The notes: generated from the letters alone by a model not told the origin. Positions 27,767-36,571 are shown, numbered from the stretch's first letter. The stretch: DNA of 56,816 nt from a virus (IMGVR_UViG_3300009159_000084:1-56816), one strand, 5' to 3'. Made by a program: numbers and translations.

Positions 27767-28078
27767 ATGAGCACTGCAATCGACATCAAGCCCGGCACGA
27801 TCTTCAAATCGTCATGGGGATATGACCAAACAAACATTGATTTCTACAAAGTCGTCAAGACCTCGGCAAAGTCTGTGTGGCTGATCAAGGTCGGTCAAGA
27901 AATCCTGAGCGAATCAATCTATGGCGAGGAAGTAGTTCCCGCCGATGGCTACGAAATCGGTAAGACGTTTGTTCGTCGCCCACAGTTCTACGGCGAAGAT
28001 CCTTACGTTTCAATTTCTAGTTATGCCGGTGCTTCAGTCTGGAACGGCAAGCCTGCTACTCAAACTCACACGCATTAA
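27767..28078 (+). CDS. Hypothetical 103-residue protein
   Basis: MSTAIDIKPGTIFKSSWGYD continues with NIDFYKVVKTSAKSVWLIKVGQE, a beta-rich body that recalls small barrel proteins in phage early regions. It is a one-gene unit between two 14-mer promoters. No catalytic residues stand out. Confidence 0.65.
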   Translation: MSTAIDIKPGTIFKSSWGYDQTNIDFYKVVKTSAKSVWLIKVGQEILSESIYGEEVVPADGYEIGKTFVRRPQFYGEDPYVSISSYAGASVWNGKPATQTHTH

Positions 28079-28085
28079 GTTGCAA

Positions 28086-28160
28086 CACGCCCACCCCGGT
28101 GCGTGACACCAAACCGGGGTTTGATATACTGGTTATACAACGAGGGACGGGAGACCCAAA
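28086..28160 (+). promoter_or_regulatory. Promoter with perfect 8-bp inverted repeat and start-associated 14-mer
   Basis: ACCCCGGT (28093-28100) and ACCGGGGT (28113-28120) are perfect inverted arms. The extended -10 TGATATACT (TATACT 28125-28130) follows, and GGGACGGGAGACCC (28144-28157) sits three bases before ATG 28161. Confidence 0.75.
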
Positions 28161-28553
28161 ATGACCACAATTCGCACCCCAGAAATCACCAAGCACGACA
28201 AAGAAAACCGCTCAATCGAAGCAATCTGGCACTCAACAATTCCCACACTGAGCGGGAAAGAAGGCCAAGCAGCCATCGTGCTAAACACTCACCACATCAA
28301 ACAAGCCAAGCGCGTAGTCACAACTCTGAAATACGTCGAAATCGTTGAAAGCCCCGGCTACCGCGTAGTCAGGTGGGAAACCGGCTGGCCCATCGTCCGC
28401 ATCGGCGACGAAAAGATCGCACGTTACTCAGTCAAGGAACTTGAAGAAATCTTTCAATTCCACATCGAAAACATTTCCTCCTACGCTCGCGGCAGCAACG
28501 TCGGAGAACTCGTAGCAGCCATCCAACTCACAGAACAGGCGGTAGCATCATGA
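28161..28553 (+). CDS. Hypothetical 130-residue protein
   Basis: MTTIRTPEITKHDKENRSIE with a mixed body (GQAAIVLNTHHIKQAKRVVTTLKYVEIVE) and a C-terminal helix. No family recognised. It is coupled to the next gene by ATGA. Confidence 0.65.
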   Translation: MTTIRTPEITKHDKENRSIEAIWHSTIPTLSGKEGQAAIVLNTHHIKQAKRVVTTLKYVEIVESPGYRVVRWETGWPIVRIGDEKIARYSVKELEEIFQFHIENISSYARGSNVGELVAAIQLTEQAVAS

Positions 28554-28723
28554 AACAACTCGTCACTCAAATCATTGAATACGAATCCGGCGAACTTTCC
28601 AACGTAGAAATCGTTGAACTGTTCCAAGAACTCGTCGACACCGGAGTCCTGCACCAACTGCAGGGAAGTTACCAGCGCACAGCCCGACAACTATTCGAAG
28701 AAGGATTCTTAGTCACCCCATAA
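28550..28723 (+). CDS. Small conserved phage protein (ELFQELVDTGxxxQLQGSY family)
   Basis: The 57-residue product contains IIEYESGELSNVEIVELFQE followed by LVDTGVLHQLQGSYQRTA. This is a very common small phage protein of unknown function found across diverse tailed phages. It overlaps the preceding gene by four bases. Confidence 0.75.
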   Translation: MKQLVTQIIEYESGELSNVEIVELFQELVDTGVLHQLQGSYQRTARQLFEEGFLVTP

Positions 28724-28742
28724 CGCACACCAACGGCCCTCA

Positions 28743-28760
28743 CCCCGGTACACTGACACG
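28743..28760 (+). promoter_or_regulatory. Promoter with CCCCGG box, leaderless-type
   Basis: ACCCCGG directly abuts TACACT (28749-28754), which ends exactly 6 bases before ATG 28761. It probably starts the structural operon as a leaderless transcript. Confidence 0.5.
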
Positions 28761-28919
28761 ATGGACAGTGACGCCGGGGTGATCGCTAATCTGACGCCGC
28801 TCGGAATATGGGCAGCACAGATACACGAGTTTTACACGGCATTGCAGGACGCAGGCTTTACAGAAACTGAAGCACTAACATTAGTGACCGGGATGCTCGC
28901 GCAGCCCGACAACGACTAG
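28761..28919 (+). CDS. Hypothetical 52-residue protein before the portal
   Basis: MDSDAGVIANLTPLGIWAAQ leads into IHEFYTALQDAGFTETEALTLV. The DAGFTEtEAL helix pair is typical of small phage proteins beside packaging or portal genes. It is first in the head operon. Function unknown. Confidence 0.6.
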   Translation: MDSDAGVIANLTPLGIWAAQIHEFYTALQDAGFTETEALTLVTGMLAQPDND

Positions 28920-28934
28920 CGTGGCGGGAGATTC

Positions 28935-30455
28935 ATGGCACCCCGGGTTGATCTAGGAGAACTAGGCACCTCTGGTCTTAAGCGGACCAGCGGATTTGTC
29001 TATGACGAATTCCTCACCCGACTACGCGGAATTCAGGGTGTACGCACCTACCGCGAAATGTCGGACAACGATCCCGTCATTGGCGCCGTGCTGTATGCCA
29101 TCGAGAAAGTTATTACCCGCCTTGAATGGCGCGTCGATCCCTACCGCGACAACACCCCTGACGGTGAACCAGACACAAACGATGTAGAAACCGCTGAGTT
29201 CATTGAATCATGCCTCAACGACATGAGCGACTCATGGGACTCAACGCTGTCACAAATTCTTTCCATGTGCATTTACGGTTGGTCATTCCACGAAATCGTA
29301 TACAAGCGCCGCATTGACCCCGAACAAAAAGATCCATCAAAGCGTTCAAAATACACCGACGGTAAAATTGGTTGGCGCAAGTGGGCTATCCGTGGCCAAG
29401 AAACACTCTACCTATGGACGTTTGATAAAGACGGCGGCATTCAAGGAATGCAGCAAGTCGATCAATACAGTGGACACGGCAACGTAGAGATCCCTATCGA
29501 AAAGGCTCTGTTATTCCGCACCACTGCAGCAAAAAACAACCCTGAAGGCCGCTCACTGTTGCGTAACGCTTTCCGCCCTTGGTGGTACAAGCGTCGCATT
29601 GAAGAAATTGAAGCCATCGGTATCGAGCGTGACCTTGCCGGTCTCCCAATCGCAAGCGTCCCACCGGAATACCTGTCAAGCACTGCCACTGCTGAACAAA
29701 AGCAAGTACTTGCAGCAATTCAGCAAATGGTCACGTCGATTAAACGCAATGAAAACGAGGGCATCGTTTTCCCAATGGTGTACGACGAATCAGGCCACAA
29801 ACTGTTTGACCTGACCCTGTTGAGTAGTGGCGGATCACGCCAATTCGACACAGACAAAATCATTTCCCGCATGGATGCCCGCATTGCTATGAGCGTCCTA
29901 TCGGACTTCATTCTCCTCGGTCAAGATCGCGTGGGTTCATTCGCTCTCGGTGCAACAAAAATGGATCTATGGTCCATGTCCGTTGACTCTATTGCTAAAA
30001 CCATTGCAGATACCGTCAATCAGCACGCCATCCCTCGCCTACTACGCTTGAATGGCATGGACGCTAGCCGTCCGCCCGTGCTGCAATACAGCGAAGTCGC
30101 GCACGTTGATCTTGCTGAGATCGCGGACTTCGTGGCGAAGATGACAACCGCTGGAGTGCTCGCACCGGATCCCGCTCTGGAAGATCACTTGCGTGAAGTT
30201 GCCGGTCTTCCACCCGCTTCGCATGACTTCCAAGACAGCGGATCGGGGCAGATGAGTGCCGATGACGTGAAGAACCTCATGGCCCTCCCGCCCGCTCAAC
30301 GTATCGTGGCTGAACGTACCGGTATTGTTCCCGATAAGCCTGCATTCCCCGGCGCACTGCCGAACGTGCAAAGCAAGAATCAGGAAAACAAACCGTCGTT
30401 CCCGGGTTCAGGTAACAACACTGAAAAGCCGGGCACTGATACCGCAACGGAGTAG
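28935..30455 (+). CDS. Portal protein (DUF935/Mu gp29-like)
   Basis: The 506-residue protein has DNDPVIGAVLYAIEKVITRLEWRVDPY, a FxxIL...YGWSFHEIVYKRR segment and LLFRTTAAKNNPEGRSLLRNAFRPWWYKRRIEE, matching the core of DUF935-type portals. It also has DTDKIISRMDARIAMSVLSDFILLG. The Pro/Gly-rich tail is disordered. It would form the dodecameric DNA channel contacting terminase. GGCGGGAG precedes ATG 28935. It is followed by MuF, the usual order. Confidence 0.9.
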   Translation: MAPRVDLGELGTSGLKRTSGFVYDEFLTRLRGIQGVRTYREMSDNDPVIGAVLYAIEKVITRLEWRVDPYRDNTPDGEPDTNDVETAEFIESCLNDMSDSWDSTLSQILSMCIYGWSFHEIVYKRRIDPEQKDPSKRSKYTDGKIGWRKWAIRGQETLYLWTFDKDGGIQGMQQVDQYSGHGNVEIPIEKALLFRTTAAKNNPEGRSLLRNAFRPWWYKRRIEEIEAIGIERDLAGLPIASVPPEYLSSTATAEQKQVLAAIQQMVTSIKRNENEGIVFPMVYDESGHKLFDLTLLSSGGSRQFDTDKIISRMDARIAMSVLSDFILLGQDRVGSFALGATKMDLWSMSVDSIAKTIADTVNQHAIPRLLRLNGMDASRPPVLQYSEVAHVDLAEIADFVAKMTTAGVLAPDPALEDHLREVAGLPPASHDFQDSGSGQMSADDVKNLMALPPAQRIVAERTGIVPDKPAFPGALPNVQSKNQENKPSFPGSGNNTEKPGTDTATE

Positions 30456-30457
30456 TT

Positions 30458-31576
30458 ATGGCGTTGACCATTGGTGGCAAGGGTCGCAATCCCGGCGGCT
30501 CTGGCCCTCAGGCCCCGCTTACCCCGTTGGAGCAGTCGCTCACTGAGCGTGTTGCTGCAGCATTGCGGGTATTGGGCACACAGATGGATCCCGATGCTTA
30601 CGCACGCGCTATAACGGCTCTTGATCCCGATCTGTTGGAACGTTTGCTTGCAAACATCAACATGGATCGCATTGACATGCTTATGCGTGACACGATGCGG
30701 GGCATTGTTATTAAGGGCGGCACTGAAGAGGCTCGCCGTATTTTGCGTTCTAATCCTCGAGCACAGTTCAACATGGATTCCGCTCTTGCCTATACAGGCC
30801 AGAAACTTGAATCAGGCATTATCCTGCCGGGTAGTCAACTGCCACCCCCTCCCGGTATCGAGTTTGCTCTTGAAACCCCCGTTGAGCGAATGTTTAACAC
30901 GATCAGCACCCGGGCGACCGATTATGCGACAACACGATCAGCGCAACTCGTGCGCGAGATCACTGACGCTAACCGTCTCGCTATTCGTCAAGTAATCTCA
31001 CAGGCATTCACAAAACCTCGGACAGTGGACGCTACAGCCCGTGAACTACGGCAAATTGTTGGCCTTCATCCACGGTGGGCTCGTGCCGTGCTGAATTTTG
31101 ATGAAAAGAATTTCACGGCCATGGTGAAGGCCGGTGTGTCACTCGATGATGCCCGTGCCCGTACCGATAACTTGACGAAAAAGTATCGAGATAAGTTGAT
31201 TCGTCGCCGCGCTGAAATGATTGCCCGCACTGAAGTGCAACAGGCTCAAAACTTTGGTCGCGCTGCATCATGGGAGGCGTCAGATAAAGCCGGTCTCGTG
31301 GATCCCACCTCGATGAAAGAATGGCGCACGGCGCCTCGTGGGTCGAGTTACGGGGAGCCATGTGACGAATGTGCTGCTATGCGGGGCACGCGGGTACCTT
31401 GGAACGGAACGTTTGGTAATGGTGACGTAATGCCACCGGCTCATCCTCATTGCCGCTGTACAGCCGTTCTTGTCCCGCCTACTCGTGGGCTTGAAGGATT
31501 ACCTTCTCAGGATCTTGGTTCATGGATTACTCAATTGGATGCGTTGGAAGCGCAAGATGCGGCGGTTACCTCATGA
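30458..31576 (+). CDS. MuF-like minor head protein
   Basis: The 372-residue protein has AEMIARTEVQQAQNFGRAASWEAS, then KEWRTAPRGSSYGEPCDECAAMRG and DVMPPAHPHCRCTAVLV. The ARTE...W...C..C...G...PPAHPxCRC pattern defines the phage Mu protein F family. MuF proteins sit inside the head and can carry toxin extensions; here the toxin-like domains are in the separate genes that follow. ATGA overlap couples it to the next gene. Confidence 0.9.
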   Translation: MALTIGGKGRNPGGSGPQAPLTPLEQSLTERVAAALRVLGTQMDPDAYARAITALDPDLLERLLANINMDRIDMLMRDTMRGIVIKGGTEEARRILRSNPRAQFNMDSALAYTGQKLESGIILPGSQLPPPPGIEFALETPVERMFNTISTRATDYATTRSAQLVREITDANRLAIRQVISQAFTKPRTVDATARELRQIVGLHPRWARAVLNFDEKNFTAMVKAGVSLDDARARTDNLTKKYRDKLIRRRAEMIARTEVQQAQNFGRAASWEASDKAGLVDPTSMKEWRTAPRGSSYGEPCDECAAMRGTRVPWNGTFGNGDVMPPAHPHCRCTAVLVPPTRGLEGLPSQDLGSWITQLDALEAQDAAVTS

Positions 31577-33399
31577 CCGAAATCTATTTTGAGCCCGGTC
31601 TTACTCCCGTTTTGAAGCATCCCGGTCATTCCGATCAAAAAGTTCATGGGCGGCGCGGCCCCGGCGTGTCAGTAAAACCTGAAGTCGCTGGATCCATCCT
31701 TGAGCGGGTAAAAGCCAATGGTGGCTTGTCGGTGAACATGCTTGACGGGTCGGAGCCAACTACTGGGTTCATGGTCGCTAAGGGCGGCACTAAGGGCGAC
31801 ATCGTTGATGCGGATGAATTCTTTGACGCTAAGAAAGGTCCGGCTCATCTTTCATCATTTTTGAAGACACATAAAGCGTCCCTAACTAAGGGTTCATACC
31901 TCGGGTTATGGCACAACACTGAAGATGGTAAGGTCTACCTCGACGTATCCGACAACATCAAGGATCGTGGGAAAGCAATAACTGCAGGGAAACGGCGTAA
32001 CCAGATTAGTATTTGGGACGTCGCTAATTTTAAGGAGATCGGTACAGGTGGCACAGGAGAACTCGCCAAAGAAATTGCAGGCAGTGGAGTTGCCGGATTT
32101 GTCGACGGCTACGGACGAAGAGATCGACAAGTACGCGCAACAGATCTGGGAGAAGTTCGCTCAGACTCAGTAGTCGTAAAGTTTGCTCCCGGTCTTGTTC
32201 CTTTGTTGAAGCACGGTGATCTTTCACGCCCCGGGTATGCGGCAATGCACCCCGATAGTCAAGGACGAATCGGTGTACACACCGGTCGACGCACTGACGC
32301 AAAAAATCAAGCAAAAGCAGATGCAAACCTTATTCATGAGGCGACCTCGCTGGAGGCGCTACCTGCCGATATGCAAGGTCGAGTCAACGAAGGTCTCACA
32401 ACCCTCGGTATTACATCAGATCAAATGGATGCAAACATTGAAGCAACCCTCAGTCGAGCCAATATCGACGGAGCAGATCCCGCTGGACAAAACTGGTACG
32501 GCGACGCAAACGCCGCATCTAAAGACATATCAGAACGATATGGCGTAACTCATGAACAATCCGCCGGGATGATTGCAGCGACAAGCCCACAGCAACCGTG
32601 GGGCGATAACGTTACAGCGGTTGAATACATGGCTAAAGCAACAAAAGAAAACCACGAAATTCAAACTGGCGCCCTCATGGATCACCAACGCACTAAAGGC
32701 AAGGGCGATACTCGATCACTTTACGAATGGGCAAAATCGGAAGTAGATGGCCGCACTATGGATGGCGAAATACACAACATGCCGGCCATTGCAGAACTAC
32801 AGGGCAAGCGCATGTCGGACATTAAAGATCCTTATGTGCGGGCCGCTTTGATGAAGGCTCAAGCCCAAATGGGTTACCGTGTTTCAGGTATCGGCACAAA
32901 TAAAGATGGGCAATCGTTGAAAACGGTTGACGATCTCACCGGTCTTGTAGCCCCCGTCAAATTTACTTGCGGCGTTCAACATCTTGGCCGTGCGGTGAGG
33001 ATTTCTGATGGAGAGCAACCGGACATGGTGCTTAATGGGCATAAAGTTCGTTCGTTCTATAACAACATTCGCAATCCTAAAAGTAAGCACGATGACATTA
33101 CGGTTGATTCTCATGCTTTCAGTATTGCGATGGGTAAAAAGTACGGTTCGGGGTCCGATGAATACAAGTATTTCAGCGGTTCGGGTTGGAAGGCACGCGG
33201 TGCCTCACCGGTTTCGAACAAAACGCTTGGGGTTTCGGGTCTTTATCCCGCGTTTGCTGACTCTTATCGCCGGGTAGCAGCAAAACATGGACTGTCAGCG
33301 CATCAAGTGCAATCCATAACGTGGGTTCAATGGCGTAAAGACAACCCCGATCAAACTCGTGGTGGACAAATGGCTAGGGAGGCCGCAAATGCCGGATAA
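31573..33399 (+). CDS. Large modular head-module protein with KHPGHSDQ motif
   Basis: The 608-residue protein starts MTEIYFEPGLTPVLKHPGHS and has KHPGHSDQKVHGRRG at residues 15-29. Module A (about 35-190) has GFMVAKGGTKGDIVDADEFF and ISIWDVANFKEI. After a second linker-like LKHGDLSRPG (about 213-222), module B (about 240-608) has NWYGDANAASKDISERYGVTHEQSAGMIAATSPQ, a pattern I associate with uncharacterised phage DUF7178-like domains. No catalytic site is certain. It lies between MuF and the zeta-domain protein, so injected effector modules are plausible. ATG 31573 overlaps the MuF stop. Confidence 0.75.
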   Translation: MTEIYFEPGLTPVLKHPGHSDQKVHGRRGPGVSVKPEVAGSILERVKANGGLSVNMLDGSEPTTGFMVAKGGTKGDIVDADEFFDAKKGPAHLSSFLKTHKASLTKGSYLGLWHNTEDGKVYLDVSDNIKDRGKAITAGKRRNQISIWDVANFKEIGTGGTGELAKEIAGSGVAGFVDGYGRRDRQVRATDLGEVRSDSVVVKFAPGLVPLLKHGDLSRPGYAAMHPDSQGRIGVHTGRRTDAKNQAKADANLIHEATSLEALPADMQGRVNEGLTTLGITSDQMDANIEATLSRANIDGADPAGQNWYGDANAASKDISERYGVTHEQSAGMIAATSPQQPWGDNVTAVEYMAKATKENHEIQTGALMDHQRTKGKGDTRSLYEWAKSEVDGRTMDGEIHNMPAIAELQGKRMSDIKDPYVRAALMKAQAQMGYRVSGIGTNKDGQSLKTVDDLTGLVAPVKFTCGVQHLGRAVRISDGEQPDMVLNGHKVRSFYNNIRNPKSKHDDITVDSHAFSIAMGKKYGSGSDEYKYFSGSGWKARGASPVSNKTLGVSGLYPAFADSYRRVAAKHGLSAHQVQSITWVQWRKDNPDQTRGGQMAREAANAG

Positions 33400-33550
33400 C
33401 ACAATTGATACACGCACTAACCCGGAAGAACTTGGTGACCTTGTAGCCCCATGGGATCGCTTTCTTGACGGTGAATCTGCAGCATTCTATGACTTAAGTG
33501 AGGAAGAGCAAAGAAATGCAAAAGCAAACTTCCCTTTGCTCTGTCCATAA
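33389..33550 (+). CDS. Small acidic protein between two toxin-like genes
   Basis: From ATG 33389 the 53-residue product MPDNTIDTRTNPEELGDLVA continues PWDRFLDGESAAFYDLSEEE and is strongly acidic. It overlaps the end of the upstream modular protein by 11 bases. Position between two toxin-like multidomain genes and acidity would fit an immunity or chaperone peptide, but no family supports that. Confidence 0.55.
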   Translation: MPDNTIDTRTNPEELGDLVAPWDRFLDGESAAFYDLSEEEQRNAKANFPLLCP

Positions 33551-33598
33551 CGCGGTAACCTTAGACAGACCAAACCCTGATTTGAATGAGGCCAGAGC

Positions 33599-36571
33599 GT
33601 GACTGATACAGCGACCCGTCTTGCGGGGCTCTCGGATGAGCGCCTCATGTCCCTACACAAAGCAGCGGACAAAAAAGCCCCTGTCGACGCGGCCCAAATT
33701 GAAGCACATCACCTTATTGCTACAGAATTGTTGAAGCGCGGACTAGAACACGGCCATAATGACGATTCTTGGGCCTCTGCAGTCATCATTAAAGACACTG
33801 TAGGCATTTCCTCACCGGAAGAAATTGACGCCCCAGAGGGCATGGAAAAGGCTTGGGCTGAAACGCTGAAAGATGGCGGCACGGTCTCAATTTTGCTCAC
33901 AGTTGACGGTTACGTCCTCAAAGCAGATCCAACTGTCTCCGATGTCCACGTCGATGCCGTAATGGGGGGCCGTCGCCGTCGCCCATTAGACAAAGCCGAA
34001 TGGAAAGAGGGAGACTTCGCGGTCTGGGGTTCCTCCGGCGGATCAGCCAGAGGACAGATCGAGCACATCATGCGGGAAGGAGTCCTCGGTATACCCGATA
34101 GCGACTTTAGTATTGAAGCCACGGAAGATGATCCGGCTGTTCTGCTGCGGATCTTCCGTAAAGGTCCTAAAGGTTGGGCTGCAACAGAGACCCTCGTAGG
34201 TCACAAGATGTCTGCCCTTAACCCCATCGAAGACTTGATTAAGGAAGCGGGCTATCAAGTACCCGAAGGGGTGCAATCCGCTGCTAAAACTGCCCTCAAG
34301 TGGATCGCTGATGGTCAATCGGGTGACGGGTTCACGTCAGTTGGTAGAAATAGAGCCGATCAACTCGCCTCCGGTGGAACTGTAAGTCGCGCAACCCTCG
34401 TTAAGATGAGGGCCTATTTCGCTCGACATTTTGTGGATAAAGAGGCTGAGGGATGGGGAGACCGCACTGATCCAACCCCCGGTATGGTTGCTTGGTATGC
34501 GTGGGGCGGTGACGCTGGCCGCACATGGGCGAACACAATACTAGGCAAGGTCGAGAAGCGCGCCATCCCAGAAGCGATCACAGATCTACACATAAACATT
34601 GAAAACCGTCAGCACGCTATAGACGAATATTTGTATGGCCCAATGAATCCTGAGGAGCCCGGTGACTACTGGGAGCGACTGGGCGCAGTTTGGGATGTTT
34701 CCGCAGAAGAGGCTTTCACAACCCACTGCGGAAATTGCTCTGCCTTCAACATCACGCCAGAAATCCGCACCGCTATCGCTGACGCTATCGGGGAAGGCGG
34801 CGAAGAGGTAGTAACCTCCGCCGACCTCGGCTACTGCGAACTGTTTCAGTTCAAATGTGCTGCCGCCCGTTCCTGCTCCGCTTGGCTGGTTGGGGGGCCA
34901 ATTGGATTATCCGACGAAGAAGAAGATGGGGAGATTGAACTTCTTGCCTCCATGGATCAACAAGATCTTACAGATTTTGCTAGTTACGCCTACCTCGCTG
35001 ACGAAAACAGCATAGACAAGGCTGGTAACCCTGAATCGTTGCGCGATTATTGGCGCGGCGGCGGCAAGGGCAAAGTGTCATGGGGTGCCGGTGGAGATTT
35101 TACTTCATGTGTCGCCGCTGTAGGCAAGTACATGAGCAGCGAGCAGGCTAAGGGCTATTGCGCTATTCGTCACCGTGAGGTTACGGGAATGTGGCCGGGA
35201 GATAAGCGCAACCGTATGAAGAAAGAATCAACCGTTGTGTTGAAGCATCCGGGTCACAGTGATCAAAAAGTTCATGGCGGTCATGGTGGTGGCGCGGGTA
35301 CTGATCTTTCCCCTGAAGGCAAGACTCTTATCAAGCAGAATCTTTCACGCGGCAATCTTGTCGAGTCCTACGGTGCGTCATATGATCACGGCAAGGCGGC
35401 AAAAGCATTTGGTCAAGATCACGTCGACCGTAAAGTAAGCGAGTCCGTTGGTAAGCGCGATGCGTTGATCAGTCAACACGCCGGTAAGACACGTTCTCAC
35501 GCTACTGAAGGTGCGGCGTTTTCTGTTGCCTCACATCAAGGTTTCATTGATGGGGCCATGGGACGTAAAGCACAGTTTGCTCGGTCACATAACTTTGGTG
35601 AAACTGTCGCTGGATTCTTTGGCGCTGGCCTATCTGGTGCGACTAAGGCTCGTGAACCGTTCGAGAAACATCCGGGTCACTCTGATCAGTCAGTCCATGG
35701 CCGTAAGGGTGGAGGATCTGCAAGCGCTGGGGCTAAGGCTCCCGCAAAGGTCGAACCTAAGACTGGTGTTAAGCGTCCCGGTATGGGCGACGGTACAAAA
35801 GTAAGCGACGAAGATTTTGCTAAATTAAAAGACGGATCCGCTGGGGCGCATATTATTGGGCGCGACAAAAACGGCGCTCCTATTTTCACCCCGGAACGTC
35901 AAGCGCTCCACGATAAAATTGTTCTTGACTCAGTAACAGGGGTGCCTACTTCAAAAGATTTGACTTACAGTATGCTCGGGGGAGGCCCCGCTGCTGGAAA
36001 GTCAAGCATGGAATCCAAAGTTATTGGTGACTATAGAGGGAAAGCCGTTGCCGTTAATTCAGACAACGTAAAAGTGCAACTTCCTGAATTTCAAGCAAAA
36101 ATTGACAGCGGCACTACTGGTTCTGAAGCCGCAGCGTTTGTGCATGAAGAATCTTCATACGTTGCAAAACGTGTTCAACAAGCCGCATTTGAGCGTCGTC
36201 AAGACGTTGTGCTTGATGGCACGGGTGATTCAAGCGCTGAAGGTTTGCAGGGAAAAATAGATAAAGCGCATAAACTTGGTTATACAGTCAATGGATATTA
36301 CGCGACTCTTCCAACTGAGACTGCCGTTCGGTTAGCGAAACAACGCGAAGCAGAAACTGGTAGAGGTGTTCCTGAACACACTATTAGAGGGACACATAAA
36401 TCAGTTTCGCAAGTTTTTCCAACTGCGGTTAAAGGTATGGACAAAATTCAATTATTTGATACGTCTGATTTTTCGGCAGGCCCTAAATTGATTGCCGAGG
36501 GAAGTAAAGGCCGTTTAATTATCCGCGACGCGGATGCTTACGAGTCTTTCTTAAATAAGGGGAATGAATAA
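33599..36571 (+). CDS. 990-residue modular head protein ending in a zeta-toxin kinase domain
   Basis: Domains in order. Residues about 130-210 form a small Tudor/HVA1-like barrel (EGDFAVWGSSGGSARGQIEHI). Residues 223-320 form a helical region (RADQLASGGTVSRATLVKMR; WYAWGGDAGRTWAN). Residues 339-430 form a Cys-rich region (CGNCSAF; CELFQFKCAAARSC). Residues 490-540 include CAIRHREVTGMW. KHPGHSDQKVHG occurs at about 549 and KHPGHSDQSVHG at about 690. The zeta-toxin-like domain (about 750-990) has Walker A LGGGPAAGKSSM (792-803), HEESSYVAKR and DVVLDGTGD. Zeta toxins phosphorylate UDP-N-acetylglucosamine. The first regions recur in phage head proteins. GTG start with weak Shine-Dalgarno. Confidence 0.8.
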   Translation: MTDTATRLAGLSDERLMSLHKAADKKAPVDAAQIEAHHLIATELLKRGLEHGHNDDSWASAVIIKDTVGISSPEEIDAPEGMEKAWAETLKDGGTVSILLTVDGYVLKADPTVSDVHVDAVMGGRRRRPLDKAEWKEGDFAVWGSSGGSARGQIEHIMREGVLGIPDSDFSIEATEDDPAVLLRIFRKGPKGWAATETLVGHKMSALNPIEDLIKEAGYQVPEGVQSAAKTALKWIADGQSGDGFTSVGRNRADQLASGGTVSRATLVKMRAYFARHFVDKEAEGWGDRTDPTPGMVAWYAWGGDAGRTWANTILGKVEKRAIPEAITDLHINIENRQHAIDEYLYGPMNPEEPGDYWERLGAVWDVSAEEAFTTHCGNCSAFNITPEIRTAIADAIGEGGEEVVTSADLGYCELFQFKCAAARSCSAWLVGGPIGLSDEEEDGEIELLASMDQQDLTDFASYAYLADENSIDKAGNPESLRDYWRGGGKGKVSWGAGGDFTSCVAAVGKYMSSEQAKGYCAIRHREVTGMWPGDKRNRMKKESTVVLKHPGHSDQKVHGGHGGGAGTDLSPEGKTLIKQNLSRGNLVESYGASYDHGKAAKAFGQDHVDRKVSESVGKRDALISQHAGKTRSHATEGAAFSVASHQGFIDGAMGRKAQFARSHNFGETVAGFFGAGLSGATKAREPFEKHPGHSDQSVHGRKGGGSASAGAKAPAKVEPKTGVKRPGMGDGTKVSDEDFAKLKDGSAGAHIIGRDKNGAPIFTPERQALHDKIVLDSVTGVPTSKDLTYSMLGGGPAAGKSSMESKVIGDYRGKAVAVNSDNVKVQLPEFQAKIDSGTTGSEAAAFVHEESSYVAKRVQQAAFERRQDVVLDGTGDSSAEGLQGKIDKAHKLGYTVNGYYATLPTETAVRLAKQREAETGRGVPEHTIRGTHKSVSQVFPTAVKGMDKIQLFDTSDFSAGPKLIAEGSKGRLIIRDADAYESFLNKGNE

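Noticed and set aside
30458-31576. C-terminal toxin domain within MuF itself
   Set aside because: The protein ends about 40 residues after the CRC motif, leaving no room for a toxin; toxin-like domains are in the downstream genes.
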